Part shown: piece by piece, positions 25,499 through 34,456 of the stretch
Numbering within the stretch: position 1 is the first letter of the stretch
Layout: every line of letters starts with the position of its first letter
Assembly: GCA_030158125.1 (NCBI GenBank)
Contig: JAOATL010000008.1
Coordinates: forward strand, 1 to 54,576
Length of the DNA stretch: 54,576 nucleotides
Direction of reading: 5' to 3'
Source of the DNA: Limnohabitans sp.
GTDB taxonomy: Bacteria; Pseudomonadota; Gammaproteobacteria; Burkholderiales; Burkholderiaceae_C
The notes under the pieces: generated by a model
The model's input: the letters and a program-made list of their open reading frames with translations, nothing else
The model's database searches: none
Told to the model about the DNA's origin: nothing
Translations under genes and position numbers: made by a program

Positions 25499-25774
25499 AT
25501 GCCAGAAAGCGCCATGACCGACGAAGAATTCAAGAAACGCCTGAACCGATTGCGCGTGAGTTTGCTGCTGGTGTGGCTCAGCGTGACATTTTGCGTGGCC
25601 TACTTTGCGCGCGATTTGAGCGTGGTGATATTTGACCGGCCGCTTGGATTCTGGATGGCCGCACAAGGCTCGGTGCTGGTGTTTCTGGCCATCGTCTGGA
25701 CTTATGCACTGACGGTGAACCACTGGGAAAAACAAACCCTCGCGGCCCATGCACAGACCACGTTAGAAGAATGA
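25499..25774 (+). CDS. DUF4212 sodium:solute symporter small subunit, without its partner
   Basis: 91 residues from ATG 25499; an ATG at 25514 is an alternative. Two membrane helices (about 22-41 and 56-76) and the motif RPLGFWMAAQGSVLVFLAIVW match DUF4212 proteins, which are normally encoded directly upstream of an ActP/VC_2705-type sodium:solute symporter and thought to form its small subunit. Here the next gene is on the opposite strand and no such symporter is in the window. The polar N terminus (MTDEEFKKRLNRLRV) fits the family. It may pair with a symporter elsewhere or be a remnant. It is divergent from an MFS transporter gene. Confidence 0.8.
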   Translation: MPESAMTDEEFKKRLNRLRVSLLLVWLSVTFCVAYFARDLSVVIFDRPLGFWMAAQGSVLVFLAIVWTYALTVNHWEKQTLAAHAQTTLEE

Positions 25775-25781
25775 GCTGCGC

Positions 25782-26453
25782 TTACTTTTTCTCGGGTGCG
25801 CGCCGTATGCCCACAGGCACCTTGTCCACATCGCGCCACTCACCGCTTTGAAACCACTCGTCGCCGTCTAAATAAGCGCGCAACATGGGCAACGCGTCTT
25901 GCCCCCAAAACACTTGGCCATCGACCACCATGCTGGGCACGCCAAACAAACCCAAGGCAATGGCGTTGTCGGTTTGCTGTTGCAGCAAACGTTTCACTTC
26001 TTCGGACTGCGGCTCTTTGGCCGCACCTTCAAGCGCGGTTTGCGACAACAGGTGGGCTTGCAGCGTGGCCAAGCGCGCAGGGTCGGTGGCCTCCAAGCCT
26101 TCGCACCACACGTGTTTGAAAATGCTTTCGACCACATAGCGATTGGGCTCGCCATTGACAGACGTGGCCACCGCCAAACGCAGCAGCGCCAGCGGATTGA
26201 AGGGATGCGATGCAGGCATCTTCAACACGGTGCCCTGTTGCTGGGCCAACCACATCACTTGGCGATAAGTCCAATCGCGTTTGCCCGGCAATTCGGCCGG
26301 GCCCAATTGACCGTGGTGTTTGAGCAAGGCGCCAAACAACACAGGGTGATAGTGCACACGGTGGCTGATGCCTTCCAGCGTTTTGGGCAAGGCCTGAAAC
26401 GCCAGCCACGCATAAGGCGAGATGACATCAAAGTAGAAATGAATTTCTTTCAT
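25782..26453 (-). CDS. DsbA-family 2-hydroxychromene-2-carboxylate isomerase-like protein
   Basis: 223 residues from ATG 26453. The thioredoxin-fold start IHFYFDVISPYAWLAF has the Ser-Pro-Tyr motif of kappa-class GST/NahD isomerases instead of a CXXC; the helical insertion (about 40-150) and the LFGVPSMVVDGQVFWGQDAL cis-proline motif near the C terminus complete the fold. NahD isomerises a naphthalene-pathway intermediate with glutathione; most chromosomal relatives have no proven substrate. No aromatic degradation genes are close by. Its ATG overlaps the stop of the DUF1289 gene by one base. Confidence 0.85.
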   Translation of the reverse strand: MKEIHFYFDVISPYAWLAFQALPKTLEGISHRVHYHPVLFGALLKHHGQLGPAELPGKRDWTYRQVMWLAQQQGTVLKMPASHPFNPLALLRLAVATSVNGEPNRYVVESIFKHVWCEGLEATDPARLATLQAHLLSQTALEGAAKEPQSEEVKRLLQQQTDNAIALGLFGVPSMVVDGQVFWGQDALPMLRAYLDGDEWFQSGEWRDVDKVPVGIRRAPEKK

Positions 26454-26692
26454 CACGCTTGGCCGCTCAATTTCTGGACACACCGCACTTGAATCTGTTG
26501 CCACACGCCACGCTGCTGCGCACTGGGCATCTGGCCCCATGCCGCAATTTCGTCCAGGTTGCGCAAACAGCCCTCACACCATCCGGTGGTGGGGTGAATG
26601 ACACAAATCGACACACATGGCGAAGGCACATGCACCGAGTCTGAATTCAAGACTTGGTCTGCGCGGGTTTGCAATCGAGAAAGTTGGCTCAT
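26453..26692 (-). CDS. DUF1289 small cysteine-rich protein
   Basis: 79 residues. The segment SPCVSICVIHPTTGWCEGCL (24-43) followed by RNLDEIAAW is the DUF1289 signature, with four cysteines that probably bind a metal. Function is unknown; members are common small proteins of proteobacteria. It shares a one-base stop/start overlap with the isomerase-like gene and lies 34 bases after the HMG-CoA lyase gene on the same strand. Confidence 0.85.
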   Translation of the reverse strand: MSQLSRLQTRADQVLNSDSVHVPSPCVSICVIHPTTGWCEGCLRNLDEIAAWGQMPSAQQRGVWQQIQVRCVQKLSGQA

Positions 26693-26726
26693 GGTGCAGA
26701 GAATAAGGCCTTGCGCAAGAACGCGC

Positions 26727-27635
26727 TCAACCCAAGCGTTTGTTCAAGAGGGCCGTGGCCACACGCGAGCCCGACTTGCGCTGCAAAAAGTCGCTGATGA
26801 ACGCGCCCGCATCCACCAGCTTGTCCAAGTCAATGCCTGTATCGATGCCCATGCCGTGCAACATGTAAACCACATCTTCTGTGGCCACATTGCCCGTTGC
26901 GCCCTTGGCGTAAGGGCAACCGCCCAAACCCGCTACCGACGTGTCGAACTGCCACACGCCCATTTGCAAACTGATCAAGGTGTTGGACAGTGCCTGACCA
27001 TACGTGTCGTGAAAATGGCCCGACACATCGTTCAAGTCGTAATGCTTGAGGGTGGCTTCCATGGCCGCTTGAACCTTGAGTGGTGTGCCAACACCAATGG
27101 TGTCGGCCACACCGATGTGCTGCACGCCAATGCTTTTCATCAGCTGCGCCAAGCGGGCCACTTGTGCCGGCGCCACATCCCCTTCGTAAGGGCAACCCAA
27201 CACGCACGACATGGCGCCGCGCACATAAACACCGGCCGCACGCGCTGCCGCCACCACTGGGGCAAAGCGTTCAATGCTTTCTTCAATGCTGCAGTTGATG
27301 TTTTTCTGACTGAAGGCTTCGCTGGCCGCCGCAAACACCACGATCTCGTCCGGCTTGCTGTTGACCGCTGCTTGAAAGCCTTGCATGTTGGGTGTGAGCA
27401 CCGAGTAGCGCACGCCGGCCTGCCTTTGAATGCCAGCCATCACCTCGGCGTTGTCGGCCATTTGCGGCACCCACTTGGGACTGACGAAGCTGGTGACTTC
27501 AATTTCTTTCAAACCGGCCACTTGCAAACGATGCACCAATTCAATTTTGACGGCCGCCGGCACTGCTTGCTTTTCGTTTTGCAAACCGTCGCGAGGACCA
27601 ACGTCGACCAACTTAACGCGTGAAGGAAGTGTCAT
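26727..27635 (-). CDS. mvaB: Hydroxymethylglutaryl-CoA lyase
   Basis: 302 residues, the usual length. It cleaves 3-hydroxy-3-methylglutaryl-CoA into acetyl-CoA and acetoacetate, the last step of leucine degradation. Catalytic and metal residues are visible: VDVGPRDGLQNE with R15 and D16, the GHFHDTYG motif (H207, H209) and the signature GLGGCPYAKGATGN with catalytic Cys240. It follows the 2-hydroxyacid dehydrogenase gene by 20 bases and belongs to the minus-strand run with methylcrotonyl-CoA carboxylase. Confidence 0.95.
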   Translation of the reverse strand: MTLPSRVKLVDVGPRDGLQNEKQAVPAAVKIELVHRLQVAGLKEIEVTSFVSPKWVPQMADNAEVMAGIQRQAGVRYSVLTPNMQGFQAAVNSKPDEIVVFAAASEAFSQKNINCSIEESIERFAPVVAAARAAGVYVRGAMSCVLGCPYEGDVAPAQVARLAQLMKSIGVQHIGVADTIGVGTPLKVQAAMEATLKHYDLNDVSGHFHDTYGQALSNTLISLQMGVWQFDTSVAGLGGCPYAKGATGNVATEDVVYMLHGMGIDTGIDLDKLVDAGAFISDFLQRKSGSRVATALLNKRLG

Positions 27636-27655
27636 GAGGTGTCTCTGTTGAAGGT

Positions 27656-28591
27656 TTAATAACCGCGCACTTTGTCGACACGACCTTCAATGGCCTGGCC
27701 TGCATGCACGGCTTTGATCTTGCCGGCAATTTGCGCAATGCTTTCTTCGCGCAAAGTTCGCGCAGAGGTGTGCGGTGTGACGGTAATCTGGGGTTGGGTC
27801 CAAAAGGCATGGCCTTGCGGCAAGGGCTCTTCGCGAAACACGTCCAAGGTGGCGCCCTTCATATGCCCAGTCGCTAACACATCCAACAAATCTTGCTCGA
27901 CCAAATGGCGACCACGCGCCACGTTGATCAGGTACGCACCTTGCTGCAATTGCATCAAGTGTTGGCGGTTCAAAATGTTTTCAGTTTCGGCGGTGAGCGG
28001 CAACAAGTTGACCAGCACGCGCGTGGCCTTTAAAAACTCCGGCAACTGCGCTGCACCTGAAAAACTGGTGACACCGGCAATGTGCTTTGGCGAACGGCTC
28101 CATACATTCACTGGAAACTCAAAGCCCTGAAGCGCTTTGGCCACATGACTGCCCAACACCCCCGCACCCAAGATGCCAACCGAAAAATCGGCGCGCAAAG
28201 TGGGTTTGCGATAAGACCAGCGCTGTGCTTGCGCGTCTTTGTCGTATTGGTCAAATTCTCGAAAGTGCCGAATGACCGCGTGGCAAACGTACTCGGCCAT
28301 TTGCACTGACATGCCAGCATCGTTCAAGCGCACGATGTTCATGCGGGTGGGCATGTTGAGTTTCAACAAGGCATCGACACCCGCGCCAATGTTGAACAAG
28401 TTTTGCAATTGCGCCTGTTCGTCAATGAAGCTTTGCGGGGGTGACCACACCACGGCATGGTCGGCCATCTTGGGGGCTTGACCCGGCTGGGCCGCTTGCC
28501 ATTCCCAAATGTCGGCGCCGGGCAAGGCCTGACGAAACCCCTCTAACCAAGGTTCGGCTTTGGTGTTGGTGCAGCAAAAAACAATTTTCAT
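27656..28591 (-). CDS. ghrA: Glyoxylate/hydroxypyruvate reductase A-like 2-hydroxyacid dehydrogenase
   Basis: 311 residues, as in E. coli GhrA (312). The NAD(P)-binding motif GILGAGVLGSHVA (139-151) and the catalytic trio R226 (NVARGRHL), E255 (VFREEPLP) and H274 (TPHTSA) are present. It reduces glyoxylate or hydroxypyruvate with NADPH in the cytoplasm. It lies between the carboxylase alpha subunit gene (11 bases) and HMG-CoA lyase (20 bases), so probably in one operon, although it has no step in leucine degradation. Confidence 0.9.
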   Translation of the reverse strand: MKIVFCCTNTKAEPWLEGFRQALPGADIWEWQAAQPGQAPKMADHAVVWSPPQSFIDEQAQLQNLFNIGAGVDALLKLNMPTRMNIVRLNDAGMSVQMAEYVCHAVIRHFREFDQYDKDAQAQRWSYRKPTLRADFSVGILGAGVLGSHVAKALQGFEFPVNVWSRSPKHIAGVTSFSGAAQLPEFLKATRVLVNLLPLTAETENILNRQHLMQLQQGAYLINVARGRHLVEQDLLDVLATGHMKGATLDVFREEPLPQGHAFWTQPQITVTPHTSARTLREESIAQIAGKIKAVHAGQAIEGRVDKVRGY

Positions 28592-28602
28592 AGGTGCCGA
28601 GT

Positions 28603-30672
28603 TTACGCAAGCTTGAGCAACTCTGCGCCCTCGGCAATTTGATCCCCTGGGGCGTACAACAATTCTTTGACCTCACCGTCTTTGGGCGCGGTGATGGTGT
28701 GCTCCATTTTCATGGCCTCCATCACGGCCAACGTTTGTCCGGCTTTGACCTTGTCGCCAACCTTCACCGCAAAGGACACCACCTTGCCAGGCATGGGCGC
28801 GGTTAAGCCGCCCTTTTCATCTTGTGCACCTTCCGCATGGGCCAAGGGGTTGATGACGCGAATGCGCGTGGCGCCATGCGCAGTGAACACATGCGCCAAC
28901 TCGGCTGGCAGACCGAGCTTGCCCGCTTGCAACACCACGTCACTGCTGACGCGCTGTCCTTGCCACGTGACGTTCAATGCATTGGAGGTGTGATGACCAG
29001 AAGACTGGGCAGCCGTGAAAGAAAATTCATCGTGCGCACCTTTGGTGCCTGGGCCAGCCGCATCACCCCAGGTCAATTGCATCTGGCCATCGTGGCCATA
29101 CAGCAACCAAGCTGTGTGGGTTTCGCCAGCAAATTCCATGGGGAAGCGACGGCTGGTTTCGGCATGGCTTTGCCACGCATCGCTTTTGCTGAACGGATCA
29201 TGGCCTTGCTTTGACTGTTCTTGATGCAAGGTGTGCGCCACCACGGCAGCGGCCGCCACATTCATGCCTACGCGTTCTTGGTTGAACAACACATCGGCTT
29301 CACGGGGAATGAGGGCGGTGTCCAAACGCGCTTCGGCAAAGGAAGGGCTGTGCACCACGTGACGTAAAAATTGCACGTTGGTCGACAAACCCACCACTTG
29401 CGTTTGCGCCAAAGCTTGATCGAGCAGCGCCAAGGCTTGCTCGCGGGTGTCGCCATGCACAATGAGTTTGGCCACCATGGAGTCGTAATACGGGCTGATG
29501 GTGTCGCCTTGGCGCACGCCATCGTCAAAGCGAACAGTGCCGCGTTCAAAGGCCGTGTGCGATGGCTTTTTGTAAACCTGCAAATGGCCTGTGGCGGGCA
29601 AGAAATTGTTGTCTGGATTCTCAGCGCAGATGCGCGCCTCAATGGCATGGCCTGTGAGTTTAATTTGGTCTTGCTGAAGGGGCAATGGCTCGCCACTGGC
29701 CACACGCAACTGCCACTCCACCAAATCCAAACCGGTCACGGCTTCGGTCACAGGGTGTTCCACTTGCAAGCGGGTGTTCATCTCCATGAAGAAGAAGTTC
29801 ATGTCGACTTGGCCTGTGGCTTGGTTGTCGCGTTGCTCGACGATGAATTCAACGGTGCCTGCGCCCACATAGTTCACAGCACGTGCCGCGGCCACAGCGG
29901 CTTCGCCCATCTGCTTGCGCAGCGCTTCGGTCATGCCGGGTGCAGGCGCTTCTTCCAGCACTTTTTGGTGGCGACGCTGCACAGAACAATCGCGCTCCAT
30001 CAGGTAAACACAGTTGCCTTGCGTGTCGCCAAACACTTGGATTTCGATGTGGCGAGGGCGTTGTACATATTTTTCAATCAGCACCGCTTGATCGCCAAAG
30101 CTGTTTTGTGCTTCGCGCTGGCAAGAAGCCAAGGCCGCGGCAAAGTCTTCTGACTTTTCAACGGCGCGCATGCCTTTGCCGCCACCGCCGGCGCTGGCTT
30201 TGATCAATACGGGGTAGCCAATGCGATCAGCTTCACGCTGAAGCAACTCTGGGTTTTGATCGGCCCCATGGTAGCCCGGCACCAATGGCACACCGGCTTT
30301 TTCCATCAGTTGTTTGGACTCTGCTTTCAAGCCCATGGCTTGAATGGCCGACGCAGGGGGGCCAATGAACACAAGGCCTGCTTTGGCGCATGCGTTTGCA
30401 AAGGCTTCGTTCTCGCTCAAGAAGCCGTAGCCTGGGTGAATGGCTTGGGCGCCCGTGGCCTTGGCCGCTTCAAGGATGGCTTCCCAACGCAAGTAGCTGT
30501 CTTTGGGTGCGGCGCCGCCCACATGAATGGCTTCGTCACATGCCGCCACGTGTTTGGAATTTGCATCTGCATCGGAATACACCGCCACCGTTTGAATGCC
30601 CATGCGTTTGGCTGTGGCGGCCACACGGCATGCAATTTCGCCGCGATTGGCAATGAGGATTTTTTTGAACAT
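28603..30672 (-). CDS. mccA: 3-methylcrotonyl-CoA carboxylase, biotin-containing alpha subunit
   Basis: 689 residues from the ATG at 30672; the upstream reading frame lacks support. The biotin carboxylase domain (1 to about 450) starts FKKILIANRGEIACRV and carries the ATP-grasp GGGGKGMR loop, MERDCSVQRRHQKVLEEAP and EMNTRLQVEHPVTE. The C-terminal biotinyl domain has AMKMEH with biotin-accepting Lys655. Acyl-CoA specificity is taken from context: the beta subunit, crotonase and HMG-CoA lyase of leucine degradation are encoded alongside. It catalyses ATP-dependent carboxylation of biotin with bicarbonate. Confidence 0.93.
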   Translation of the reverse strand: MFKKILIANRGEIACRVAATAKRMGIQTVAVYSDADANSKHVAACDEAIHVGGAAPKDSYLRWEAILEAAKATGAQAIHPGYGFLSENEAFANACAKAGLVFIGPPASAIQAMGLKAESKQLMEKAGVPLVPGYHGADQNPELLQREADRIGYPVLIKASAGGGGKGMRAVEKSEDFAAALASCQREAQNSFGDQAVLIEKYVQRPRHIEIQVFGDTQGNCVYLMERDCSVQRRHQKVLEEAPAPGMTEALRKQMGEAAVAAARAVNYVGAGTVEFIVEQRDNQATGQVDMNFFFMEMNTRLQVEHPVTEAVTGLDLVEWQLRVASGEPLPLQQDQIKLTGHAIEARICAENPDNNFLPATGHLQVYKKPSHTAFERGTVRFDDGVRQGDTISPYYDSMVAKLIVHGDTREQALALLDQALAQTQVVGLSTNVQFLRHVVHSPSFAEARLDTALIPREADVLFNQERVGMNVAAAAVVAHTLHQEQSKQGHDPFSKSDAWQSHAETSRRFPMEFAGETHTAWLLYGHDGQMQLTWGDAAGPGTKGAHDEFSFTAAQSSGHHTSNALNVTWQGQRVSSDVVLQAGKLGLPAELAHVFTAHGATRIRVINPLAHAEGAQDEKGGLTAPMPGKVVSFAVKVGDKVKAGQTLAVMEAMKMEHTITAPKDGEVKELLYAPGDQIAEGAELLKLA

Positions 30673-30734
30673 GGTAAGCCTGCTGTCTGATCTTTGAATT
30701 CTTAAAGTTTGTGCAATGTCAATGCAGTGGCCGC

Positions 30735-31535
30735 TTATTGCGCCTGCGTCCAATGGGCCGGACGTTTTTGCAAGAACGACTGCAAACCTTCTTTGCCCTC
30801 GTCACTGGCACGGATGTCGGCAATGCGTCTGGCAGTTTCTGCGCGCAGTGCTTCGTCAATCGGTTGATCGGTCACGTCTTGCACCAAGCGTTTGCAGGCA
30901 CGCAAAGCTTGCGGGCCATTGCCACACAAAGTGCTGACGATTTCGGCCACTTTGGCATCCAACGTTTCTGATGTGCAGAGCTCGTGCACCATGCCCATGG
31001 CGTGAGCTTGTGTGGCAGAAAATCTTTCGGCCGTCACCATGTAGCGCTTGGCTGCTTGCGCACCCATGGCACGCACCACATACGGACTGATGGTGCCTGG
31101 CAACAAACCCAAGCGCGCTTCTGACAAACAGAAGGTGACGGTGTCGGCGGCAATCAGCACATCGCACACCGACGCCAAGCCCATGCCACCCGCGTAGCAG
31201 TCGCCTTGCAAGCGCCCCACGATAGGCACAGCGCATTGGTCCAGGGTCCAGAGCATGTCGGCCAGCTTTTGTGCATCAGCACGGTTTTCGTCCCAGCTGT
31301 AGCCCGACATGGCGCGCATCCAATTCAAATCGGCGCCCGCACAAAAAGCCTTGCCATGTGCGCCCAAAACGATGGCGCGCAGGTCATTGTCTTTCGACAA
31401 GGTTTGAAATGCTTCCGTGAGTTCTGCAATGACGTTATCGTTGAAGGCATTGCGCACATCGGGTCGGTTCAGCCACACCTCGGCCACCCATTTGGAAGGG
31501 CGGCGGATGTCCAGTGTTTTTTCAGCAGCGCTCAT
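30735..31535 (-). CDS. liuC: Methylglutaconyl-CoA hydratase (enoyl-CoA hydratase family)
   Basis: 266 residues from ATG 31535. Crotonase fold: the first oxyanion-hole segment LGAHGKAFCAGADLNWM and the second CYAGGMGLASVCDV, then SEARLGLLPGTISPYV with the conserved catalytic-region glutamate. Position between the acyl-CoA dehydrogenase and mccA, in a cluster with mccB and mvaB, assigns it to hydration of 3-methylglutaconyl-CoA to HMG-CoA. The predicted start has no strong ribosome binding site. Confidence 0.88.
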   Translation of the reverse strand: MSAAEKTLDIRRPSKWVAEVWLNRPDVRNAFNDNVIAELTEAFQTLSKDNDLRAIVLGAHGKAFCAGADLNWMRAMSGYSWDENRADAQKLADMLWTLDQCAVPIVGRLQGDCYAGGMGLASVCDVLIAADTVTFCLSEARLGLLPGTISPYVVRAMGAQAAKRYMVTAERFSATQAHAMGMVHELCTSETLDAKVAEIVSTLCGNGPQALRACKRLVQDVTDQPIDEALRAETARRIADIRASDEGKEGLQSFLQKRPAHWTQAQ

Positions 31536-31573
31536 TGGCCAACTTTCTGTTGTTCTTTGACGTTTAGTGATGT

Positions 31574-32719
31574 TCAGTAGCGCTTGGCCACTTCGTCGAG
31601 CATCACTTCGGTGGCACCACCGCCAATGCCCAAAATGCGCGCATCGCGCCACAAGCGTTCAATGGCGGTTTCTCGGATGTAACCCATGCCACCGTGGAAC
31701 TGCTGGCAGGTTTGCACCACTTCGTTGACCAGTTCGCCGGTGAGGGCTTTGAGCATGGACACTTCTTGCACAATGTCTTTGTCTTGTGTGACGCTCCACG
31801 CGCAGTGGTACATGAACTGTCTGGCCGCTCGGGTTTTGGCATCCAACATGGCCAAGCGTTGACGAATCACTTGCTTGTCCCACAAGGTGCCGCCAAACGC
31901 GGGGCGTTGGCGCACGTAGTCCAAAGTGAGTTCCAAGGCGCGCGTGCAGTGACCGATGGCCATAGCGGCCAACGCAATGCGCTCGGTCTGAAAATTTTTC
32001 ATGACCGAGTAAAAGCCTTTGTTTTCTTCGCCCAACAAGTGATGGTCTGGAATGCGCACGTTGTCGAGCACCAACTCGGCGGTATCAGATGACAACCAAC
32101 CGGTCTTCTTCAAAGCACGGCCCACACTGAAACCGGGTGTGCCTTTTTCTACGATGAACATCGACATGGCATGTCGCGCATCACCCGTTTTGGCGGCGAT
32201 GAAATACAAATCGGCATGCACGCCGTTGGTGATGAACATCTTGGTGCCGTTCAGCACCCAGTGATCGCCATCGCGTTTGGCCGTGGTGCGAATGCCTGCC
32301 ACGTCAGAGCCTGCGCCAGGTTCGGACACACCCACTGCCGTGATGCACTCGCCCGCAGTAATGCGCGGCATGTACTTGGCTTTTTGGGCCGCCGTGCCCG
32401 CATGATGCAAATGCGGACTGGCCATGTCGGTGTGAACCAACACGGTAATGATGAAGCCCGCAAACGTAGACTGCGACAAGGCTTCGGCAAACACCAAGTT
32501 GGCCATGGCATCGGCACCGCCGCCGCCCAACTCGGGGTCGTACATCAAGCCGAGCAAGCCTGCATCACCCATCTTGCGCAGCACTTCGCGCGGCACCTTG
32601 CCGTCTTGCTCCCAAGCTTCGGCAAAAGGCTCGACTTCGCGCACAATGAACTTGGCTACTTGGTCGCGCAGCAGGGTGTGCTCGGGGGTGGTGTAAATGT
32701 TGTCAAAGGTGTAGGTCAT
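31574..32719 (-). CDS. Acyl-CoA dehydrogenase (long-chain/isovaleryl-type active site)
   Basis: 381 residues; GGAG precedes the ATG. FAD-binding motifs [15 protein letters not shown] (126-140) and MFITNGVHADLYF are clear. The YEGTS catalytic glutamate of short/medium-chain enzymes is absent (IGGGATEVM instead); E246 in FQTERIAL occupies the helix position used as base in isovaleryl-CoA and long-chain enzymes. It lies between mccB and liuC, 18 bases from mccB, so it probably serves the same pathway, perhaps citronellyl- or another branched acyl-CoA as in Pseudomonas liu/atu systems; that substrate guess is inference. Confidence 0.87.
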   Translation of the reverse strand: MTYTFDNIYTTPEHTLLRDQVAKFIVREVEPFAEAWEQDGKVPREVLRKMGDAGLLGLMYDPELGGGGADAMANLVFAEALSQSTFAGFIITVLVHTDMASPHLHHAGTAAQKAKYMPRITAGECITAVGVSEPGAGSDVAGIRTTAKRDGDHWVLNGTKMFITNGVHADLYFIAAKTGDARHAMSMFIVEKGTPGFSVGRALKKTGWLSSDTAELVLDNVRIPDHHLLGEENKGFYSVMKNFQTERIALAAMAIGHCTRALELTLDYVRQRPAFGGTLWDKQVIRQRLAMLDAKTRAARQFMYHCAWSVTQDKDIVQEVSMLKALTGELVNEVVQTCQQFHGGMGYIRETAIERLWRDARILGIGGGATEVMLDEVAKRY

Positions 32720-32737
32720 GTTGATCGCTCCAAAACA

Positions 32738-34360
32738 TCACATGCGGAAAATGCCGAACTTCGTGTCTTCAATGGGCGCGTTCAAGGACGCCGACAAACC
32801 AAGCGCCAGCACGCGGCGTGTGTCGGCCGGATCGATCACGCCGTCGTCCCACAAACGCGCGCTGGCGTAATACGGATGCGACTGATGGCCAAACTGGTCC
32901 AAGATGGGTTGCTTGAAAGCGGCTTCTTCTTCGGCGCTCCAAGCACCACCACGCGCTTCAATGCCATCGCGCTTGACGGTGGCCAACACGCCAGCGGCTT
33001 GCTCGCCGCCCATCACGCAAATGCGCGCATTGGGCCACATCCACAAGAAACGCGGACTGAACGCACGGCCACACATGCCGTAGTTGCCAGCACCAAAGCT
33101 GCCACCAATGATGATGGTGAACTTGGGCACCTTGGCCGTGGCCACCGCTGTGACCATCTTGGCGCCATTGCGGGCAATGCCTTCGCTTTCGTATTTGCGG
33201 CCCACCATGAAGCCCGTGATGTTTTGCAAAAAGACCAAGGGCACTTTGCGTTGGCAGCACAGCTCAATGAAGTGCGCACCTTTGAGTGCCGACTCTGAAA
33301 ACAAAATACCGTTGTTGGCAATGATGCCCACGGGCATGCCTTCGATGTGCGCAAAGCCGCACACCAAGGTGGGGCCAAAGCGCGCTTTGAATTCTGCAAA
33401 CTCGCTGCCATCCACAATGCGCGCAATGATTTCGCGCACATCGTAGGGCTTGCGACTGTCGGCAGGAATGACGCCGTAAATTTCTTTGCTGTCGAATAAA
33501 GGCGCCATCGGTTCGCGCAATTGCACGTCGATGTTTTTCTTTCTATTGAGTGACCTCACGGCTTGGCGGGCCAAGGCCAAAGCATGCGCGTCGTTTTGCG
33601 CCAAGTGATCGGCCACGCCTGAGAGGCGCGTGTGCACATCGCCACCGCCCAGGTCTTCTGCACTGACCACTTCGCCCGTGGCCGCCTTCACCAAAGGCGG
33701 GCCACCCAAAAAGATAGTGCCTTGGTTTTTAACGATGATGGTTTCGTCGCTCATGGCGGGCACATACGCACCACCTGCGGTACAGCTGCCCATGACCACC
33801 GCAATTTGCGGAATGCCCAAGGCGCTCATGTTGGCTTGGTTGAAGAAGATGCGGCCAAAGTGCTCACGGTCTGGGAACACGTCGTCTTGGTTGGGTAAGT
33901 TGGCGCCGCCAGAGTCGACCAGGTAAATGCAAGGCAAGTTGTTTTGCTGCGCCACTTCTTGTGCGCGCAAATGCTTCTTGACCGTCATGGGATAGTAGGT
34001 GCCGCCCTTCACGGTGGCGTCGTTGCACACAATCATGCAGTCCACGCCATTGACGCGACCAATGCCGGCAATCATGCCGGCGCAAGGCGCATCTTCAATG
34101 CCTTCTTTGTTGATGTACATGGCGTGTGCCGCCAACGGCGCAAGCTCTAGAAAAGGCGTGCCAGGGTCCAACAGCATTTGCACGCGTTCACGGGGTGGCA
34201 GCTTGCCACGGGCGACATGTTTGGCGCGGGCTTTTTCGCCACCGCCGGCCGCGGACTTTTTCAATTGCAAGCGCAGGTCATCGACGGCTGCCTGCAAGGC
34301 TGCAGCATTGGCCATGAAATCCGCTGAGCGGGTGTTGAGCTGGGTTTGAAGCACCGACAT
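32738..34360 (-). CDS. mccB: 3-methylcrotonyl-CoA carboxylase, carboxyltransferase beta subunit
   Basis: 540 residues, typical for MccB. The ATG has AGGAG upstream. The two crotonase-like carboxyltransferase halves show [52 protein letters not shown] and, in the second half, [12 protein letters not shown] and [15 protein letters not shown]. The [13 protein letters not shown] segment is characteristic of methylcrotonyl- rather than propionyl-CoA carboxylases. It moves carboxyl from biotin to 3-methylcrotonyl-CoA. First gene of the run mccB-acd-liuC-mccA-ghrA-mvaB, divergent from the AraC regulator across 96 bases, which must hold the promoters. Confidence 0.95.
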   Translation of the reverse strand: MSVLQTQLNTRSADFMANAAALQAAVDDLRLQLKKSAAGGGEKARAKHVARGKLPPRERVQMLLDPGTPFLELAPLAAHAMYINKEGIEDAPCAGMIAGIGRVNGVDCMIVCNDATVKGGTYYPMTVKKHLRAQEVAQQNNLPCIYLVDSGGANLPNQDDVFPDREHFGRIFFNQANMSALGIPQIAVVMGSCTAGGAYVPAMSDETIIVKNQGTIFLGGPPLVKAATGEVVSAEDLGGGDVHTRLSGVADHLAQNDAHALALARQAVRSLNRKKNIDVQLREPMAPLFDSKEIYGVIPADSRKPYDVREIIARIVDGSEFAEFKARFGPTLVCGFAHIEGMPVGIIANNGILFSESALKGAHFIELCCQRKVPLVFLQNITGFMVGRKYESEGIARNGAKMVTAVATAKVPKFTIIIGGSFGAGNYGMCGRAFSPRFLWMWPNARICVMGGEQAAGVLATVKRDGIEARGGAWSAEEEAAFKQPILDQFGHQSHPYYASARLWDDGVIDPADTRRVLALGLSASLNAPIEDTKFGIFRM

Positions 34361-34456
34361 GTTTGAAATCTCCTGATGCGCAAGGATAGACCCAGGCTGC
34401 TTGGAAGGGGAAACTCAGAGGTTGCAAATTGCGCCAAAAATGACGCAGAATAGGTC

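Noticed and set aside
26598..27623. 341-codon plus-strand frame opposite mvaB
   Set aside because: Antisense shadow: mvaB shows intact catalytic motifs on the minus strand and this frame has none.
32171..33298. 375-codon plus-strand frame across the acyl-CoA dehydrogenase and mccB genes
   Set aside because: It spans two well-supported genes on the other strand and has the composition of an antisense shadow.
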